Source: Hydrogenophaga sp. 2FB
GTDB taxonomy: Bacteria; Pseudomonadota; Gammaproteobacteria; Burkholderiales; Burkholderiaceae_C
Assembly: GCF_005503365.1 (NCBI RefSeq)
Contig: NZ_SCML01000029.1
Span: 1-64,000 of the forward strand
Reading direction: 5' to 3'
Length of the DNA stretch: 64,000 nt
Positions within the stretch are counted from its first letter, which is position 1. Every line of letters begins with the position of its first letter. The notes under the pieces were generated by a model that was given only the letters and a program-made list of their open reading frames with translations, made no database searches and was not told the origin of the DNA. Shown piece by piece: positions 1 through 8,686 of the stretch. The translations under genes and the position numbers were made by a program.

Positions 1-1
1 C

Positions 2-103
2 AACAACACCATCAAGGTCATCAAGCGCCGAGCCTATGGCTACCGCGATGAGGAGTACTTCTTCCTCAAGATCCGGGCCGCCTTCCCCGGTATTCCTCGA
101 TGA
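2..103 (+). CDS. ISL3-family transposase, C-terminal end (partial)
   Basis: The first 33 codons of the window, open at the left edge, read as a basic, aromatic-rich tail (NNTIKVIKRRAYGYRD followed by EEYFFLKI) and end at a TGA. This tail is characteristic of the C-terminus of ISL3-type (IS204/IS1001/IS1165) DDE transposases. Only the tail is visible, so completeness and activity cannot be judged. The insertion-sequence end should lie shortly downstream, but I could not identify a terminal inverted repeat with certainty. Family call is from memory of the conserved tail. Confidence 0.7.
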   Translation, partial: NNTIKVIKRRAYGYRDEEYFFLKIRAAFPGIPR

Positions 104-120
104 ACCTTTTTTTGGCGCAA

Positions 121-166
121 CCCGGTCTGCGGCGCATTCAAAGCGTATGAGTTGTTACAGACCGGG
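121..166. repeat. Inverted repeat just downstream of the transposase
   Basis: Nine-base perfect arms (CCCGGTCTG and CAGACCGGG) are separated by 28 bases, 17 bases after the transposase stop. It could be a weak terminator or structure near the right end of the insertion sequence. No run of T follows, so terminator function is doubtful. The rest of the stretch from 104 to 289 shows no gene. Confidence 0.3.
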
Positions 167-289
167 AGGCCCGCTCTCCGGGGCCGAGGCCGAATCCGGT
201 TACGAAAACTCACGTTCTGCGACCGGGCCGTGGCCGACATCGATCACACTGCCCCCCATTCTTCCGCAGGCTCTTCGGTAGCCTTCGCT

Positions 290-1615
290 GTGCGCCCCAT
301 TTTTTCCAGACGAATTTTGAACACATCCCACCACACCCCGATCCCGCGCGTTGACACCTCCCGTCCAACCCTTCCCCTTTTGACCCTGTTGATGATCGCC
401 ACCCTGAGTGCCTGCGGAGGCGGGGGTGGTGGCGACGGCGGCAGTACCGGTGGCGGCTCGTCCAATGACAGCGTCACGCAGTCCCCTTCGCCGCCGTTGT
501 CCGGCGGCGCCGCGTGCAACGCCGCCGCGGGCCGTGTGCTGGAGGTCGGCCCCGGCAAGACCTACGCCGTGCCCAGCGCGGCGGCCGCCGTGGCGCAGTC
601 GGGCGACGTGATCAAGATCGCGGCCGGCGACTACCGTGGCGACGCGGCCACCTGGAACGACAGCAACCTCACCATCTGCGGCGTGGGTGGGCGTGCGCGC
701 CTGTACGCGGACGGCAGCAACGCCCAGGGCAAGGGCTTGTGGGTGGTGTCGGGATCGAACATCACCATCGACAACATCGAGTTCCGAAACGCCGCCGTGC
801 CAGACCAGAATGGCGCAGGCATCCGCGCCGAACACGGCGGCGAACTGCGCATCCTCAACAGCGGCTTCTACGACAACGAGAACGGCTTGCTGGCATCGGC
901 CGGCAACGGCAGCATCACCATCGAGAGTTCGGAGTTCGCCCGCAACGGCCGCGGTGATGGCTACACGCACAACATCTATGTCAACCAGATCGAGCGCTTG
1001 ACGGTGAACTCGAGCTACTTCCACGAAGCCAGGATCGGGCACAACCTCAAGAGCCGCGCGCGCGAATCCATCATCCAGAACAGCTACTTCATGGACGGTC
1101 CCACGGGTACGTCGAGCTACCTGGCCGATTTTCCCAACGGCGGCCGCGTGGTCCTGAAGGGCAATCTGTTTCACAAAGGGCCCAACGCGGACAACGTGAA
1201 CGCGATCGCCTATGGCCTGGAGGGCCTGTCGAACCCGTCGACCACGCTGGAGCTGGTGCACAACACCGTGGCCTTCACGCGTTCGGGCGGGGCCTTCCTG
1301 TCTGTTGCTGGTGGTACGTCTTCGGTCAGGCTCACGGCCAACCTGTTTGCGGGCACCGGCAACCAGAATCTGTTTGCCAGTGGCTACGCCAGCGGCAATG
1401 CGGTGCAGTTGAACAACGTCACGTCGGTGGCCAGCAACATCCCGGGTGCGACCAACATCGGCAACCCGAACTTCTGGCCCAACGCGGCGCTGCAGTCCTT
1501 GATCAACCTGTCGGTGGTGCCGGACGCGAGCTACACGCGGGATGCGCCCGCGCCTTACGCGTCGCGCGCGATCACAGGCAGCCGCAAAGTCGGCGCGCTG
1601 CAGGCCGCGCCTTGA
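290..1615 (+). CDS. Right-handed beta-helix lipoprotein
   Basis: A predicted outer-membrane or periplasmic lipoprotein. A hydrophobic segment ending in LSAC followed by a glycine run (CGGGGGG) is a clear lipobox, so processing and lipidation at that Cys is expected. After a Gly/Ser-rich linker comes a stretch of about 320 residues made of short repeats rich in N, G and S with alternating I/V/L (for example SNITIDNIEFRNA, GSITIESSEFARN, RLTVNSSYFHEA). This is typical of parallel beta-helix (pectate-lyase-like) folds that bind or cleave polysaccharides. No catalytic set was recognised, so enzyme function is unproven. The start is uncertain: GTG 290 and TTG 317 both give a lipoprotein signal peptide, and the frame opens upstream at 152. 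It converges on icmF. Confidence 0.7.
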   Translation: MRPIFSRRILNTSHHTPIPRVDTSRPTLPLLTLLMIATLSACGGGGGGDGGSTGGGSSNDSVTQSPSPPLSGGAACNAAAGRVLEVGPGKTYAVPSAAAAVAQSGDVIKIAAGDYRGDAATWNDSNLTICGVGGRARLYADGSNAQGKGLWVVSGSNITIDNIEFRNAAVPDQNGAGIRAEHGGELRILNSGFYDNENGLLASAGNGSITIESSEFARNGRGDGYTHNIYVNQIERLTVNSSYFHEARIGHNLKSRARESIIQNSYFMDGPTGTSSYLADFPNGGRVVLKGNLFHKGPNADNVNAIAYGLEGLSNPSTTLELVHNTVAFTRSGGAFLSVAGGTSSVRLTANLFAGTGNQNLFASGYASGNAVQLNNVTSVASNIPGATNIGNPNFWPNAALQSLINLSVVPDASYTRDAPAPYASRAITGSRKVGALQAAP

Positions 1616-1616
1616 C

Positions 1617-1645
1617 AGCAGGCCCGGGCTTGGGCCCGGGCTGCT
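1617..1645. terminator. Hairpin between convergent genes
   Basis: A stem of about 12 base pairs (CCCGGGC core with AGCAG/CTGCT base, one bulged G) and a 4-base loop exactly fills the gap between the beta-helix gene stop and the icmF stop. It probably serves as a bidirectional terminator. There is no strong U-tract on either side. Confidence 0.55.
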
Positions 1646-4600
1646 TCACATATTGCGCCGGTACTGCCCACCCACTTCAAACAGGGCGCTGGTGATCTGA
1701 CCGAGCGAGCACACACGCACCGCGTCCATCAGCACCTCGAACACGTTGCCGTTTTCGATCACCGCCTGACGCAGGCGTTGCAGCATGGCCGGTGACTCGC
1801 TGGCGTGCAGGGTGTGGAAGTCCGCCAGGCGCTGCAACTGGTTCTGCTTCTCGTCGTCGGTCGAGCGCGCGAGCTCCAGCGTCTCGGGCGTTGTGTCGCC
1901 GTGCGGGTTTCGGAAGGTGTTCACGCCCACGATCGGGTACTCGCCCGTGTGCTTGAGCATCTCGTAGTGCATGGACTCGTCCTGGATCTTGCCGCGCTGG
2001 TAGCCGGTTTCCATCGCGCCCAGCACGCCGCCACGCTCGGCGATCTTCTCGAACTCCTGCAGCACGGCTTCTTCGACCAGCTCGGTGAGCTCGTCGATGA
2101 TGAAGGCGCCCTGGTTGGGGTTCTCGTTCTTGGCCAGGCCCCACTCGCGGTTGATGATGAGCTGGATCGCCATGGCGCGGCGCACGCTGTCTTCGGTCGG
2201 CGTGGTGATGGCCTCGTCGAACGCGTTGGTGTGCAGGCTGTTGCAGTTGTCGTAGATCGCGATCAGCGCCTGCAGCGTCGTGCGGATGTCGTTGAACTGG
2301 ATTTCCTGCGCGTGCAACGAACGGCCACTGGTCTGCACGTGGTACTTCAGTTTCTGACTGCGCTCGTTCGCGCCGTAGCGGTCGCGCATGGCCACCGACC
2401 AGATGCGGCGCGCCACGCGGCCGAGCACGGTGTACTCCGGGTCCATGCCGTTGCTGAAGAAGAAGCTCAGGTTGGGCGCGAAGTCATCGATGTGCATGCC
2501 CCGCGCCAGGTACGCTTCCACGAAGGTGAAGCCGTTGGAGAGCGTGAAGGCGAGCTGGCTGATCGGGTTCGCGCCAGCTTCGGCAATGTGGTACCCGCTG
2601 ATCGACACCGAGTAGAAGTTGCGCACGTCGTGGTGCACGAAGTACTCGGCGATGTCGCCCATCACCTTCAACGAAAACTCGGTGGAGAAGATGCAGGTGT
2701 TCTGGCCCTGGTCTTCCTTGAGGATGTCGGCCTGCACCGTGCCGCGCACATTGGCCAGCACCCATTCGCGGATCTTGGCGGCCTCGGTGTCGGTAGGTTC
2801 GCGGCCATTCTCGGTCTTGAACTTCTCCAGGTTCTGGTCGATCGCGGTGTTCATGAACATCGCGAGGATGCTCGGCGCCGGGCCGTTGATGGTCATCGAC
2901 ACCGAGGTGGCCGGGTGGCAGAGATCGAAGCCGCCGTAGAGCACCTTCATGTCGTCCAGCGTGGCGATGCTCACGCCCGAGTTGCCCACCTTGCCGTAGA
3001 TGTCGGGGCGTGGATCGGGGTCGTTGCCGTAGAGCGTCACCGAGTCGAACGCGGTGGACAGGCGCTTGGCGGCCATGCCTTCGGAGAGCAGCTTGAAGCG
3101 GCGGTTGGTGCGGAAGGCATCGCCTTCACCGGCGAACATGCGGGTGGGGTCCTCGCCCTCGCGCTTGAAGGCGAAGGTGCCGGCGGTGTACGGGAAGCTG
3201 CCGGGCACGTTGTCGAGCATCAGCCACTTCAGGATTTCGCCGTGGTCTTCGTACTTCGGCAGCGCGACCTTGCGGATGACGGTGCCCGAGAGGCTCTTGG
3301 TGGTGAGCGCCGTGCGGATTTCCTTGTCGCGGATCTTCACCACATACTCGTCGCCCGCGTAGGCCTTCTGCATGTCGGGCCACTGCGTGAGCAGCTTGCG
3401 CGCGGCCGGGTCCTGGTCGAGCACGCGCACCTGCACGAGGTCGTCCACCGCTTCGGCCGCACGGGCACGGTCGGGCTTGTCGGCGCGCAGCATCTCCGCC
3501 GTGGCGTTGAGCTGCTGCAGCGTGCGCGCCAGGCGCGACTGCTCGATCGCTTTCTTCTTGTAGCCACGCACGGCGTCGCTGATCTCGGCCAGGTAGCGCG
3601 TGCGCGCGGGCGGCACGACGGGTGTCTGGTTGGTGCTGTGGCGCACCTTTACGGCGGGCAGGCGGCCTTCCTGCAGGGGCAGGCCGAGTTCGCTCAGCCT
3701 GGACTTGAGGGCCTGGTACAGCGCGGTCACGCCGTCGTCGTTGAAGCGCGCGGCCATGGTGCCGAACACCGGCATCTGGTCGGGTGGCGTGCTCCAGGCT
3801 TCCTGGTTGCGCTGCACCTGCTTGGACACATCGCGCAAGGCATCGAGTGCGCCCTTGCGGTCGAACTTGTTGATGGCCACGAAGGCGGCGAAGTCCAGCA
3901 TGTCGATCTTCTCGAGCTGGCTGGCCGCGCCGAACTCGGGCGTCATCACGTACATGGGTACATCGACGTGCGGCACGATGGCCGCGTCGCCCTGGCCGAT
4001 GCCCGAGGTTTCGACCACGATCAAGTCGAAGCCGGCGCACTTGCAGGCTGCGATCACGTCGGGCAAGGCGGCGCTGATTTCGCTGCCGAAGTCGCGCGTG
4101 GCCAGCGAGCGCATGTACACGCGCTGACCCTGGCTCCACGGGTTGATGGCGTTCATGCGGATGCGGTCGCCCAGCAGCGCACCGCCGCTCTTGCGGCGCG
4201 AGGGGTCGATGGAGATCACGGCCACGCGCAGGCGGTCGTCCTGGTCCAGCCGCAGGCGGCGGATGAGTTCGTCGGTGAGCGAGGACTTTCCCGCGCCGCC
4301 GGTGCCGGTGATGCCGAGGACGGGCACGGTCTTCGTCTTCGCCTGCTCCCGCAAGGCGGCGACGATGGCCTCATCAGCGCTGCCGTTTTCCAGTCCGGTG
4401 ATGAGTTGCGCCAGTGCACGCCAGTTCATCTCGCCCTGGCCTTCGATGGCCGCCAGCGCCTTCGGCGCGTAAGGGCTGAGGTCGCGGTCGCAACGCATCA
4501 CCATTTCACCGATCATCCCGGCCAGGCCCATTCGCTGGCCGTCTTCAGGGCTGTAGATGCGCGCCACGCCGTAGTCCTGCAGTTCACGGATTTCGGCCGG

Positions 4601-4939
4601 CACGATCACGCCGCCGCCGCCGCCAAACACCTGAATGTGCTCACCCCCACGGCTCTTGAGCAGGTCCACCATGTACTTGAAGTACTCGACGTGGCCACCC
4701 TGGTACGAGCTGATGGCGATGCCCTGCGCGTCTTCCTGCAGCGCGGCCGTGACAACCTCGTCGACCGAGCGGTTGTGGCCCAGGTGGATGACTTCGGCGC
4801 CCATGCCCTGCAGGATGCGCCGCATGATGTTGATCGCCGCGTCGTGCCCGTCGAACAGGCTGGCGGCGGTGACGAAACGCACCTTGTGCGTGGGACGGTA
4901 GTTGGCCAGGGCCTGGTATTCGGCGGACAGGTTGCTCAT
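1646..4939 (-). CDS. icmF: Fused isobutyryl-CoA mutase with GTPase chaperone
   Basis: A 1097-residue adenosylcobalamin enzyme that interconverts isobutyryl-CoA and butyryl-CoA (and often pivalyl/isovaleryl-CoA) and carries its own MeaB-like G-protein. Domain order: N-terminal B12-binding domain with the cobalt-ligand His32 in DGHDAAI; then a P-loop GTPase domain with GTGGAGKSS at about residues 212-220, Switch/base residues such as ETSGIGQGD, and NKFDR; then the long C-terminal mutase substrate-binding barrel (for example [24 protein letters not shown] and [22 protein letters not shown]). Length and order match the IcmF family, in contrast to separate MutA/MutB. It sits 37 bases downstream of the PPK2 gene on the same strand, probably in one operon. 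Start ATG 4939 is preceded by a GAGAGA stretch. Confidence 0.95.
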   Translation of the reverse strand: MSNLSAEYQALANYRPTHKVRFVTAASLFDGHDAAINIMRRILQGMGAEVIHLGHNRSVDEVVTAALQEDAQGIAISSYQGGHVEYFKYMVDLLKSRGGEHIQVFGGGGGVIVPAEIRELQDYGVARIYSPEDGQRMGLAGMIGEMVMRCDRDLSPYAPKALAAIEGQGEMNWRALAQLITGLENGSADEAIVAALREQAKTKTVPVLGITGTGGAGKSSLTDELIRRLRLDQDDRLRVAVISIDPSRRKSGGALLGDRIRMNAINPWSQGQRVYMRSLATRDFGSEISAALPDVIAACKCAGFDLIVVETSGIGQGDAAIVPHVDVPMYVMTPEFGAASQLEKIDMLDFAAFVAINKFDRKGALDALRDVSKQVQRNQEAWSTPPDQMPVFGTMAARFNDDGVTALYQALKSRLSELGLPLQEGRLPAVKVRHSTNQTPVVPPARTRYLAEISDAVRGYKKKAIEQSRLARTLQQLNATAEMLRADKPDRARAAEAVDDLVQVRVLDQDPAARKLLTQWPDMQKAYAGDEYVVKIRDKEIRTALTTKSLSGTVIRKVALPKYEDHGEILKWLMLDNVPGSFPYTAGTFAFKREGEDPTRMFAGEGDAFRTNRRFKLLSEGMAAKRLSTAFDSVTLYGNDPDPRPDIYGKVGNSGVSIATLDDMKVLYGGFDLCHPATSVSMTINGPAPSILAMFMNTAIDQNLEKFKTENGREPTDTEAAKIREWVLANVRGTVQADILKEDQGQNTCIFSTEFSLKVMGDIAEYFVHHDVRNFYSVSISGYHIAEAGANPISQLAFTLSNGFTFVEAYLARGMHIDDFAPNLSFFFSNGMDPEYTVLGRVARRIWSVAMRDRYGANERSQKLKYHVQTSGRSLHAQEIQFNDIRTTLQALIAIYDNCNSLHTNAFDEAITTPTEDSVRRAMAIQLIINREWGLAKNENPNQGAFIIDELTELVEEAVLQEFEKIAERGGVLGAMETGYQRGKIQDESMHYEMLKHTGEYPIVGVNTFRNPHGDTTPETLELARSTDDEKQNQLQRLADFHTLHASESPAMLQRLRQAVIENGNVFEVLMDAVRVCSLGQITSALFEVGGQYRRNM

Positions 4940-4976
4940 GGGGTCTCTCTCTACAGGGGGCGGGTGCGGGGGGGGG

Positions 4977-5867
4977 TTATTCGATGCGAAGGCCGGCCAG
5001 TTCGGGCTTGGCCGGTGGGTAGCGCAGGTCCAGTGCCTTGAGGGTGTCGCGCACGATGGTCGCGATCATCAGGTTGCGGTGGGTCTTGGAGTTGGCGGGC
5101 ACCACGTTCCAGGGCGCCCAGGGCGTGCTGGTGGCGCTCAGCAGCGATTCATAGGCACGCTGGTACTCTGCCCACTGCTTGCGCACCTCGATGTCACCGA
5201 GGCTGAATTTCCAGTGTTTGGTGGGATCGTCCACACGCTCCTGCAAGCGTTGGCGCTGTTCATCGGCGCTGATGTGCAGCATGAACTTCAGCACGACGGT
5301 GCCGGTCTCGGCCAGCAGGCGTTCGAAGTCATTGATGTGCGCGTAGCGCCGTGCCGTCTGCGCAGGCGTGATCCACTGGTTGGCCACGGGCACGAGCACG
5401 TCTTCGTAGTGGCTTCGGTTGAAGACCATGATCTCGCCCACGCCCGGCACCTGTTGGTGGATGCGCCAGAGCGGGTCGTGCGCGCGCTCGGCTTCGGTGG
5501 GGGCTTTCCAGCCGACGGTGTGCACGCCCAGCGGGCTGGTGCGCGCGAACACGCCGCGCACGGTGCCGTCCTTGCCAGCGGTGTCGGTGCCTTGCAGCAC
5601 CACCAGCATCTTGAAGCGGCCATCGGCGTACAGCAGGTCCTGCAAGCCGTCGAGCTCCTCGGCGATGGCTTGCACGGCGGCCTGGTCCGTTGCCTTGTCG
5701 CCGCAGGAGTAGGGCTTGGCATCGGGCTTGAATTTCTTGAGAAAGATCTTCTTGCCGGACGGATCGCCTTCCGATGGATCGATCTGCCAGTCGCACCACG
5801 GGCCGCGCTTGCCCGCGCGCACGGCCGCGAGCGGGAAGGGCAAGGGGGTGGCGGTCTTGCGGGGCAT
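4977..5867 (-). CDS. PPK2-family polyphosphate kinase / nucleotide phosphotransferase
   Basis: A 296-residue single-domain PPK2 protein that moves phosphate between polyphosphate and nucleotides. The Walker A-like [15 protein letters not shown] and the Walker B-region [10 protein letters not shown] are both present, as are the lid residues around the NDFERLL helix. Class (ADP, GDP or AMP acceptor) cannot be fixed by eye; a one-domain PPK2 of this size is most often class I or III. Start chosen at ATG 5867 because CGGAGA lies five to seven bases upstream; an ATG at 5912 would add 15 residues but lies close to the palindrome at 5920-5935. It is the first gene of a likely ppk2-icmF operon. Confidence 0.9.
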   Translation of the reverse strand: MPRKTATPLPFPLAAVRAGKRGPWCDWQIDPSEGDPSGKKIFLKKFKPDAKPYSCGDKATDQAAVQAIAEELDGLQDLLYADGRFKMLVVLQGTDTAGKDGTVRGVFARTSPLGVHTVGWKAPTEAERAHDPLWRIHQQVPGVGEIMVFNRSHYEDVLVPVANQWITPAQTARRYAHINDFERLLAETGTVVLKFMLHISADEQRQRLQERVDDPTKHWKFSLGDIEVRKQWAEYQRAYESLLSATSTPWAPWNVVPANSKTHRNLMIATIVRDTLKALDLRYPPAKPELAGLRIE

Positions 5868-5919
5868 GCAGTCTCCGGGAGGGGCTGGTGGCGCGATTTT
5901 TCGCGCATCCATCTGGTTG

Positions 5920-5935
5920 ACGTTTACGTAAACGT
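5920..5935. promoter_or_regulatory. Perfect 16-bp palindrome upstream of ppk2-icmF
   Basis: ACGTTTACGTAAACGT is a perfect palindrome in the promoter region of the PPK2 gene; on the minus strand a TACTAT-like -10 lies beside it. The ACGT-spaced pattern resembles, from memory, operators of MerR-type regulators of branched-chain acyl-CoA catabolism (LiuR). That would fit icmF downstream, but the assignment is inference. Confidence 0.55.
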
Positions 5936-5954
5936 AATAGTAACCCTATTTGCC

Positions 5955-5979
5955 AAAAAAAAGGGCGCCAAAGCGCCCT
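5955..5979 (-). terminator. Rho-independent terminator of the TRAP transporter genes
   Basis: Reading the minus strand, a perfect 7-bp stem (AGGGCGC/GCGCCCT) with loop TTTG is followed by a run of eight T. It lies 26 bases after the dctM stop and before the ppk2 promoter, so it separates the two units. Confidence 0.9.
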
Positions 5980-6004
5980 CGGGGGTTGAACGGCCGGTGC
6001 CGCA

Positions 6005-7981
6005 TTACTTGTAGAGCAGCTGTGGCAGCCACAGGCCGATCGCCGGGAACATGTACAGCAGCACGATCGCCAGGATCTGGATGCCCATGAACGGCAGCAT
6101 GCCCAGGAAGATCTGGTTCAGCGTGACGTGGGGTGGGCTCACGCCCTTCAGGTAGAACGCGGCCATGGCCACCGGCGGGCTGAGGAACGCGGTCTGCAGG
6201 TTCAGCGCGACCAGCAACCCGAAGAACAGCGGGTCTACGTCGAAGTGCGCCAGCAACGGAATGAAGATCGGCATGAAGATCACGATGATCTCGGTCCATT
6301 CCAGCGGCCAGCCCAGCAGGAAGATGATGACTTGCGCCATCACCAGGAACTCGATCCGGGTGAGGTTCATGCTCAGCACCCATTGTTCCACCAGCGCCTG
6401 TCCACCCAGCAAGGCGAAGGCGGCGGAGAAGATCGCCGAGCCGACAAACAGCCAGCACACCATGGCCGAGGTCTTGGCGGTCAGGTAGACCGATTCCTTG
6501 AGCACGGACATGTTGAGCCGACGGTAGGCCGCGGCCAGCAGCATGCCCCCGAGCGCGCCCATGGCGGCGGCTTCGGTCGGCGTCGCCAGCCCGAGCACGA
6601 TCGAGCCCAGCACGCTCAGGATCAGCAGCATGAGCGGGAAGAACGACGCCAGCAGCATCTTGAAGATCTCGAGCCGCGCGAAGCTGAGGAACAGGTAGAA
6701 GAGCGTGACGAGTGAGCCCAAAACCGCGAAGAAGACCCACCACCAGGTGGGTGCGGGCTGCACCGTGGCGGTTTCGGTCGCGGCGCTGTCGGCATTCGCC
6801 GCGTCCAGGGCAGGTGGCTCGGTGGCCGTCTTGTCGGCGTCGCCCGAAGCGTCGGGTGGCGCTTGCAGGGTGCCCGATTCCGCAGGGATGTCGGGATCGG
6901 CCGGAGGCTCTGCCAGTCCACCCGATTCAGAGGGTGGCTCGGCCAACCCGCCCGACTCTTCGGCTGGCGGTTCGGCCAGACCGCCGCTGTCGGAAGCGCT
7001 GGAGCGGCTGGCGCCGATTTCTTCGATCTCGTACACCGCCTCGGCCTGCACCGTCGTGACGGCTTCGTAGCTCGGGATCATGACGGCCGCGAAGATCAGC
7101 GCGGGCAATGCCGCCACACCGATTTGCTTGAGCAGGTGCGACATCGGCACGCCGCTGTTGCGCTGGCCCTTGAGCAGGCGCAGCAGGGCGTGCGCGGTCG
7201 GGTCGGTCGTCAGGCGTTGCGTCAGTGGCGGGAGATCGACCTTGCGTTCCTCGGCCGTCAACGGCGGGGCCCACTGCGGTTTGAGTTTGGCCACGATGAT
7301 CACGTACACCACGTACAGCGATGCGAGCATCACACCAGGGAAGAAGGCGCCGGCGTACAGCTGAACCACCGACACGCCGGCGGTGGCGCCGTACACGATC
7401 AGCAGCACCGAGGGCGGGATCAGGATGCCCAGACAACCCCCGGCCGTGATCGCGCCTGCCGCCAGCGGCACGCTGTAGCCAGCGCGAAGCATCGCGGGCA
7501 GCGCGAGCAGGCCCATGAGCGTCACCACCGCGCCGACGATGCCGGTGGCGGTGGCAAAGATGGTGCAGGTCACAAGCGTGGCCACGGCCAGCGCGCCGGG
7601 CAGCCTGGCCAGAGCCAGGTGCATGCTCTTGAAGAGCGATTCGATCAGGTTGGCGCGCTCGACCAGGTAGCCCATGAACACGAACAGCGGCACCGCGATG
7701 AGCACGTCGTTGGCCATGGTCTTGTAGGCCGACTGCACCATCAGGTCGAGGGTGCGCGTGACATCCCGGTCATAGGCCATCCAGGTGAACACCATGCCCA
7801 TGCCCATGAGCGTGAACGCAGTGGGAAAGCCGAGCATGATCGCGACCACCACCAGAGACAGCATCAACAGGCCGAGGTGGCCCTGCGTGATGGTCTCGGC
7901 GCGCAGCAGCACGACGCCCGCCAGCACCACGACGATGACCATGAAGCTGAGGCCGAACCAGAGTTCCTTGCGAATCTTCAT
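6005..7981 (-). CDS. TRAP transporter large permease (DctM-like) with a repeat-rich insertion
   Basis: A 658-residue multi-pass inner-membrane permease that works with the small subunit and binding protein to import an organic acid with sodium. DctM hallmarks include GFPTAFTLMGMGMVF, VPLFVFMGYLVERANL, GGCLGILIPPS and, near the C-terminus, GLATPTEAAAMGALGG. Typical DctM proteins are about 430 residues. Here about 200 extra residues lie in the middle, including a stretch (nucleotides about 6745-7045) low in hydrophobics with three copies of SGGLAEPP and an Ala/Asp/Glu/Pro-rich tail, between two membrane segments. Start ATG 7981 overlaps the DctQ stop by four bases. The frame stays open further upstream, but that translation is Arg/His/Ala-rich antisense-type sequence and is not counted. 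Confidence 0.9.
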   Translation of the reverse strand: MKIRKELWFGLSFMVIVVVLAGVVLLRAETITQGHLGLLMLSLVVVAIMLGFPTAFTLMGMGMVFTWMAYDRDVTRTLDLMVQSAYKTMANDVLIAVPLFVFMGYLVERANLIESLFKSMHLALARLPGALAVATLVTCTIFATATGIVGAVVTLMGLLALPAMLRAGYSVPLAAGAITAGGCLGILIPPSVLLIVYGATAGVSVVQLYAGAFFPGVMLASLYVVYVIIVAKLKPQWAPPLTAEERKVDLPPLTQRLTTDPTAHALLRLLKGQRNSGVPMSHLLKQIGVAALPALIFAAVMIPSYEAVTTVQAEAVYEIEEIGASRSSASDSGGLAEPPAEESGGLAEPPSESGGLAEPPADPDIPAESGTLQAPPDASGDADKTATEPPALDAANADSAATETATVQPAPTWWWVFFAVLGSLVTLFYLFLSFARLEIFKMLLASFFPLMLLILSVLGSIVLGLATPTEAAAMGALGGMLLAAAYRRLNMSVLKESVYLTAKTSAMVCWLFVGSAIFSAAFALLGGQALVEQWVLSMNLTRIEFLVMAQVIIFLLGWPLEWTEIIVIFMPIFIPLLAHFDVDPLFFGLLVALNLQTAFLSPPVAMAAFYLKGVSPPHVTLNQIFLGMLPFMGIQILAIVLLYMFPAIGLWLPQLLYK

Positions 7982-8601
7982 TTGGTGGTCTCCTTGGCAA
8001 CCACCACGGCATCGAGTGCGGCAATGTCCGCGTCTTTCACGTTGACCATCTCCTTGAGTTTTTCGACGTCCACTTCCTGCACGTCGTCTTCGCGTGCGGG
8101 CCAGACGCCCGTTTGAATGCACTGCACGCAGCGCACGATTTCCACGATGCCCTGCAGCAGCAAGGTGATGCCCGCCAGCGGGATCACGTACTTGAAGGGG
8201 TAGAGCGGCAGCGGGTCGGCCGAGAAGGTCTGTTCGCGGATGGCGAGCGACTCGCCCGCATAGATCCAGCCCGCCCAGGTCAGCGCGATGATGCCGGGCA
8301 GGAAGAACACGATGTAAAGCACCAGATCCACCGTGGCCTGGGTGCGGGGTTGGAAGAAACCATAGAGCACGTCGCCGCGGACGTGCCCGTTCTTGGACAG
8401 CGTGTAGGCGCCGGCGGTCATGAACATCGCGCCGTACAACATGATCTGGGCGTCCAGCACCCAGGCGTGCGGCTGGTTCAGGACGTAGCGCGAAAAAACT
8501 TCCCAACTGATCAGCAGCGTCAGCAGCAAGGCGCACCACGCGAAGACTTTGCCGATGAAGGTCGACAAGCGGTCAATCGACCACAGGATGGATTGCATCA
8601 A
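7978..8601 (-). CDS. TRAP transporter small permease (DctQ-like)
   Basis: A 207-residue inner-membrane protein with four hydrophobic segments (for example FAWCALLLTLLISWEVFSRYV and VDLVLYIVFFLPGIIALTWAGWIYA). ISWEVFSRYVLN and the first-helix arrangement are typical of DctQ. It pairs with the large subunit, whose ATG overlaps this stop (ATGA). The C-terminus extends about 40 charged residues beyond the last membrane segment. It lies 85 bases after the binding-protein gene, with a terminator-like hairpin between. Confidence 0.9.
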   Translation of the reverse strand: MMQSILWSIDRLSTFIGKVFAWCALLLTLLISWEVFSRYVLNQPHAWVLDAQIMLYGAMFMTAGAYTLSKNGHVRGDVLYGFFQPRTQATVDLVLYIVFFLPGIIALTWAGWIYAGESLAIREQTFSADPLPLYPFKYVIPLAGITLLLQGIVEIVRCVQCIQTGVWPAREDDVQEVDVEKLKEMVNVKDADIAALDAVVVAKETTK

Positions 8602-8630
8602 GATTCCTCAGCCGGCGCAGGAAAACGGGC

Positions 8631-8667
8631 AAAAAAAGAGGGGCATCGCGCCGGCGCCATGCCCCTT
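8631..8667 (-). terminator. Intra-operon terminator/attenuator between dctP and dctQ
   Basis: On the minus strand GGGGCAT and ATGCCCC arms enclose a GC-rich loop and are followed by CTTTTTTTG. It is positioned right after the binding-protein stop, so some transcripts should end here, giving more binding protein than permease. Confidence 0.85.
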
Positions 8668-8686
8668 CCTCCGGTGTCGGCGTGGA

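Noticed and set aside
1805..5041. Long open frame antisense to icmF
   Set aside because: Its translation is rich in His, Val, Arg and Ala without any family motif, while icmF on the other strand is fully conserved. High GC content produces such open antisense frames.
5920..5935. Palindrome as a terminator
   Set aside because: The true terminator of the upstream gene with T-run is at 5955-5979; this site has no U-tract and lies in a promoter.
7982..8539. N-terminal extension of the DctM frame upstream of ATG 7981
   Set aside because: It is an out-of-frame translation of dctQ; the DctM sequence proper begins at MKIRKELWF.
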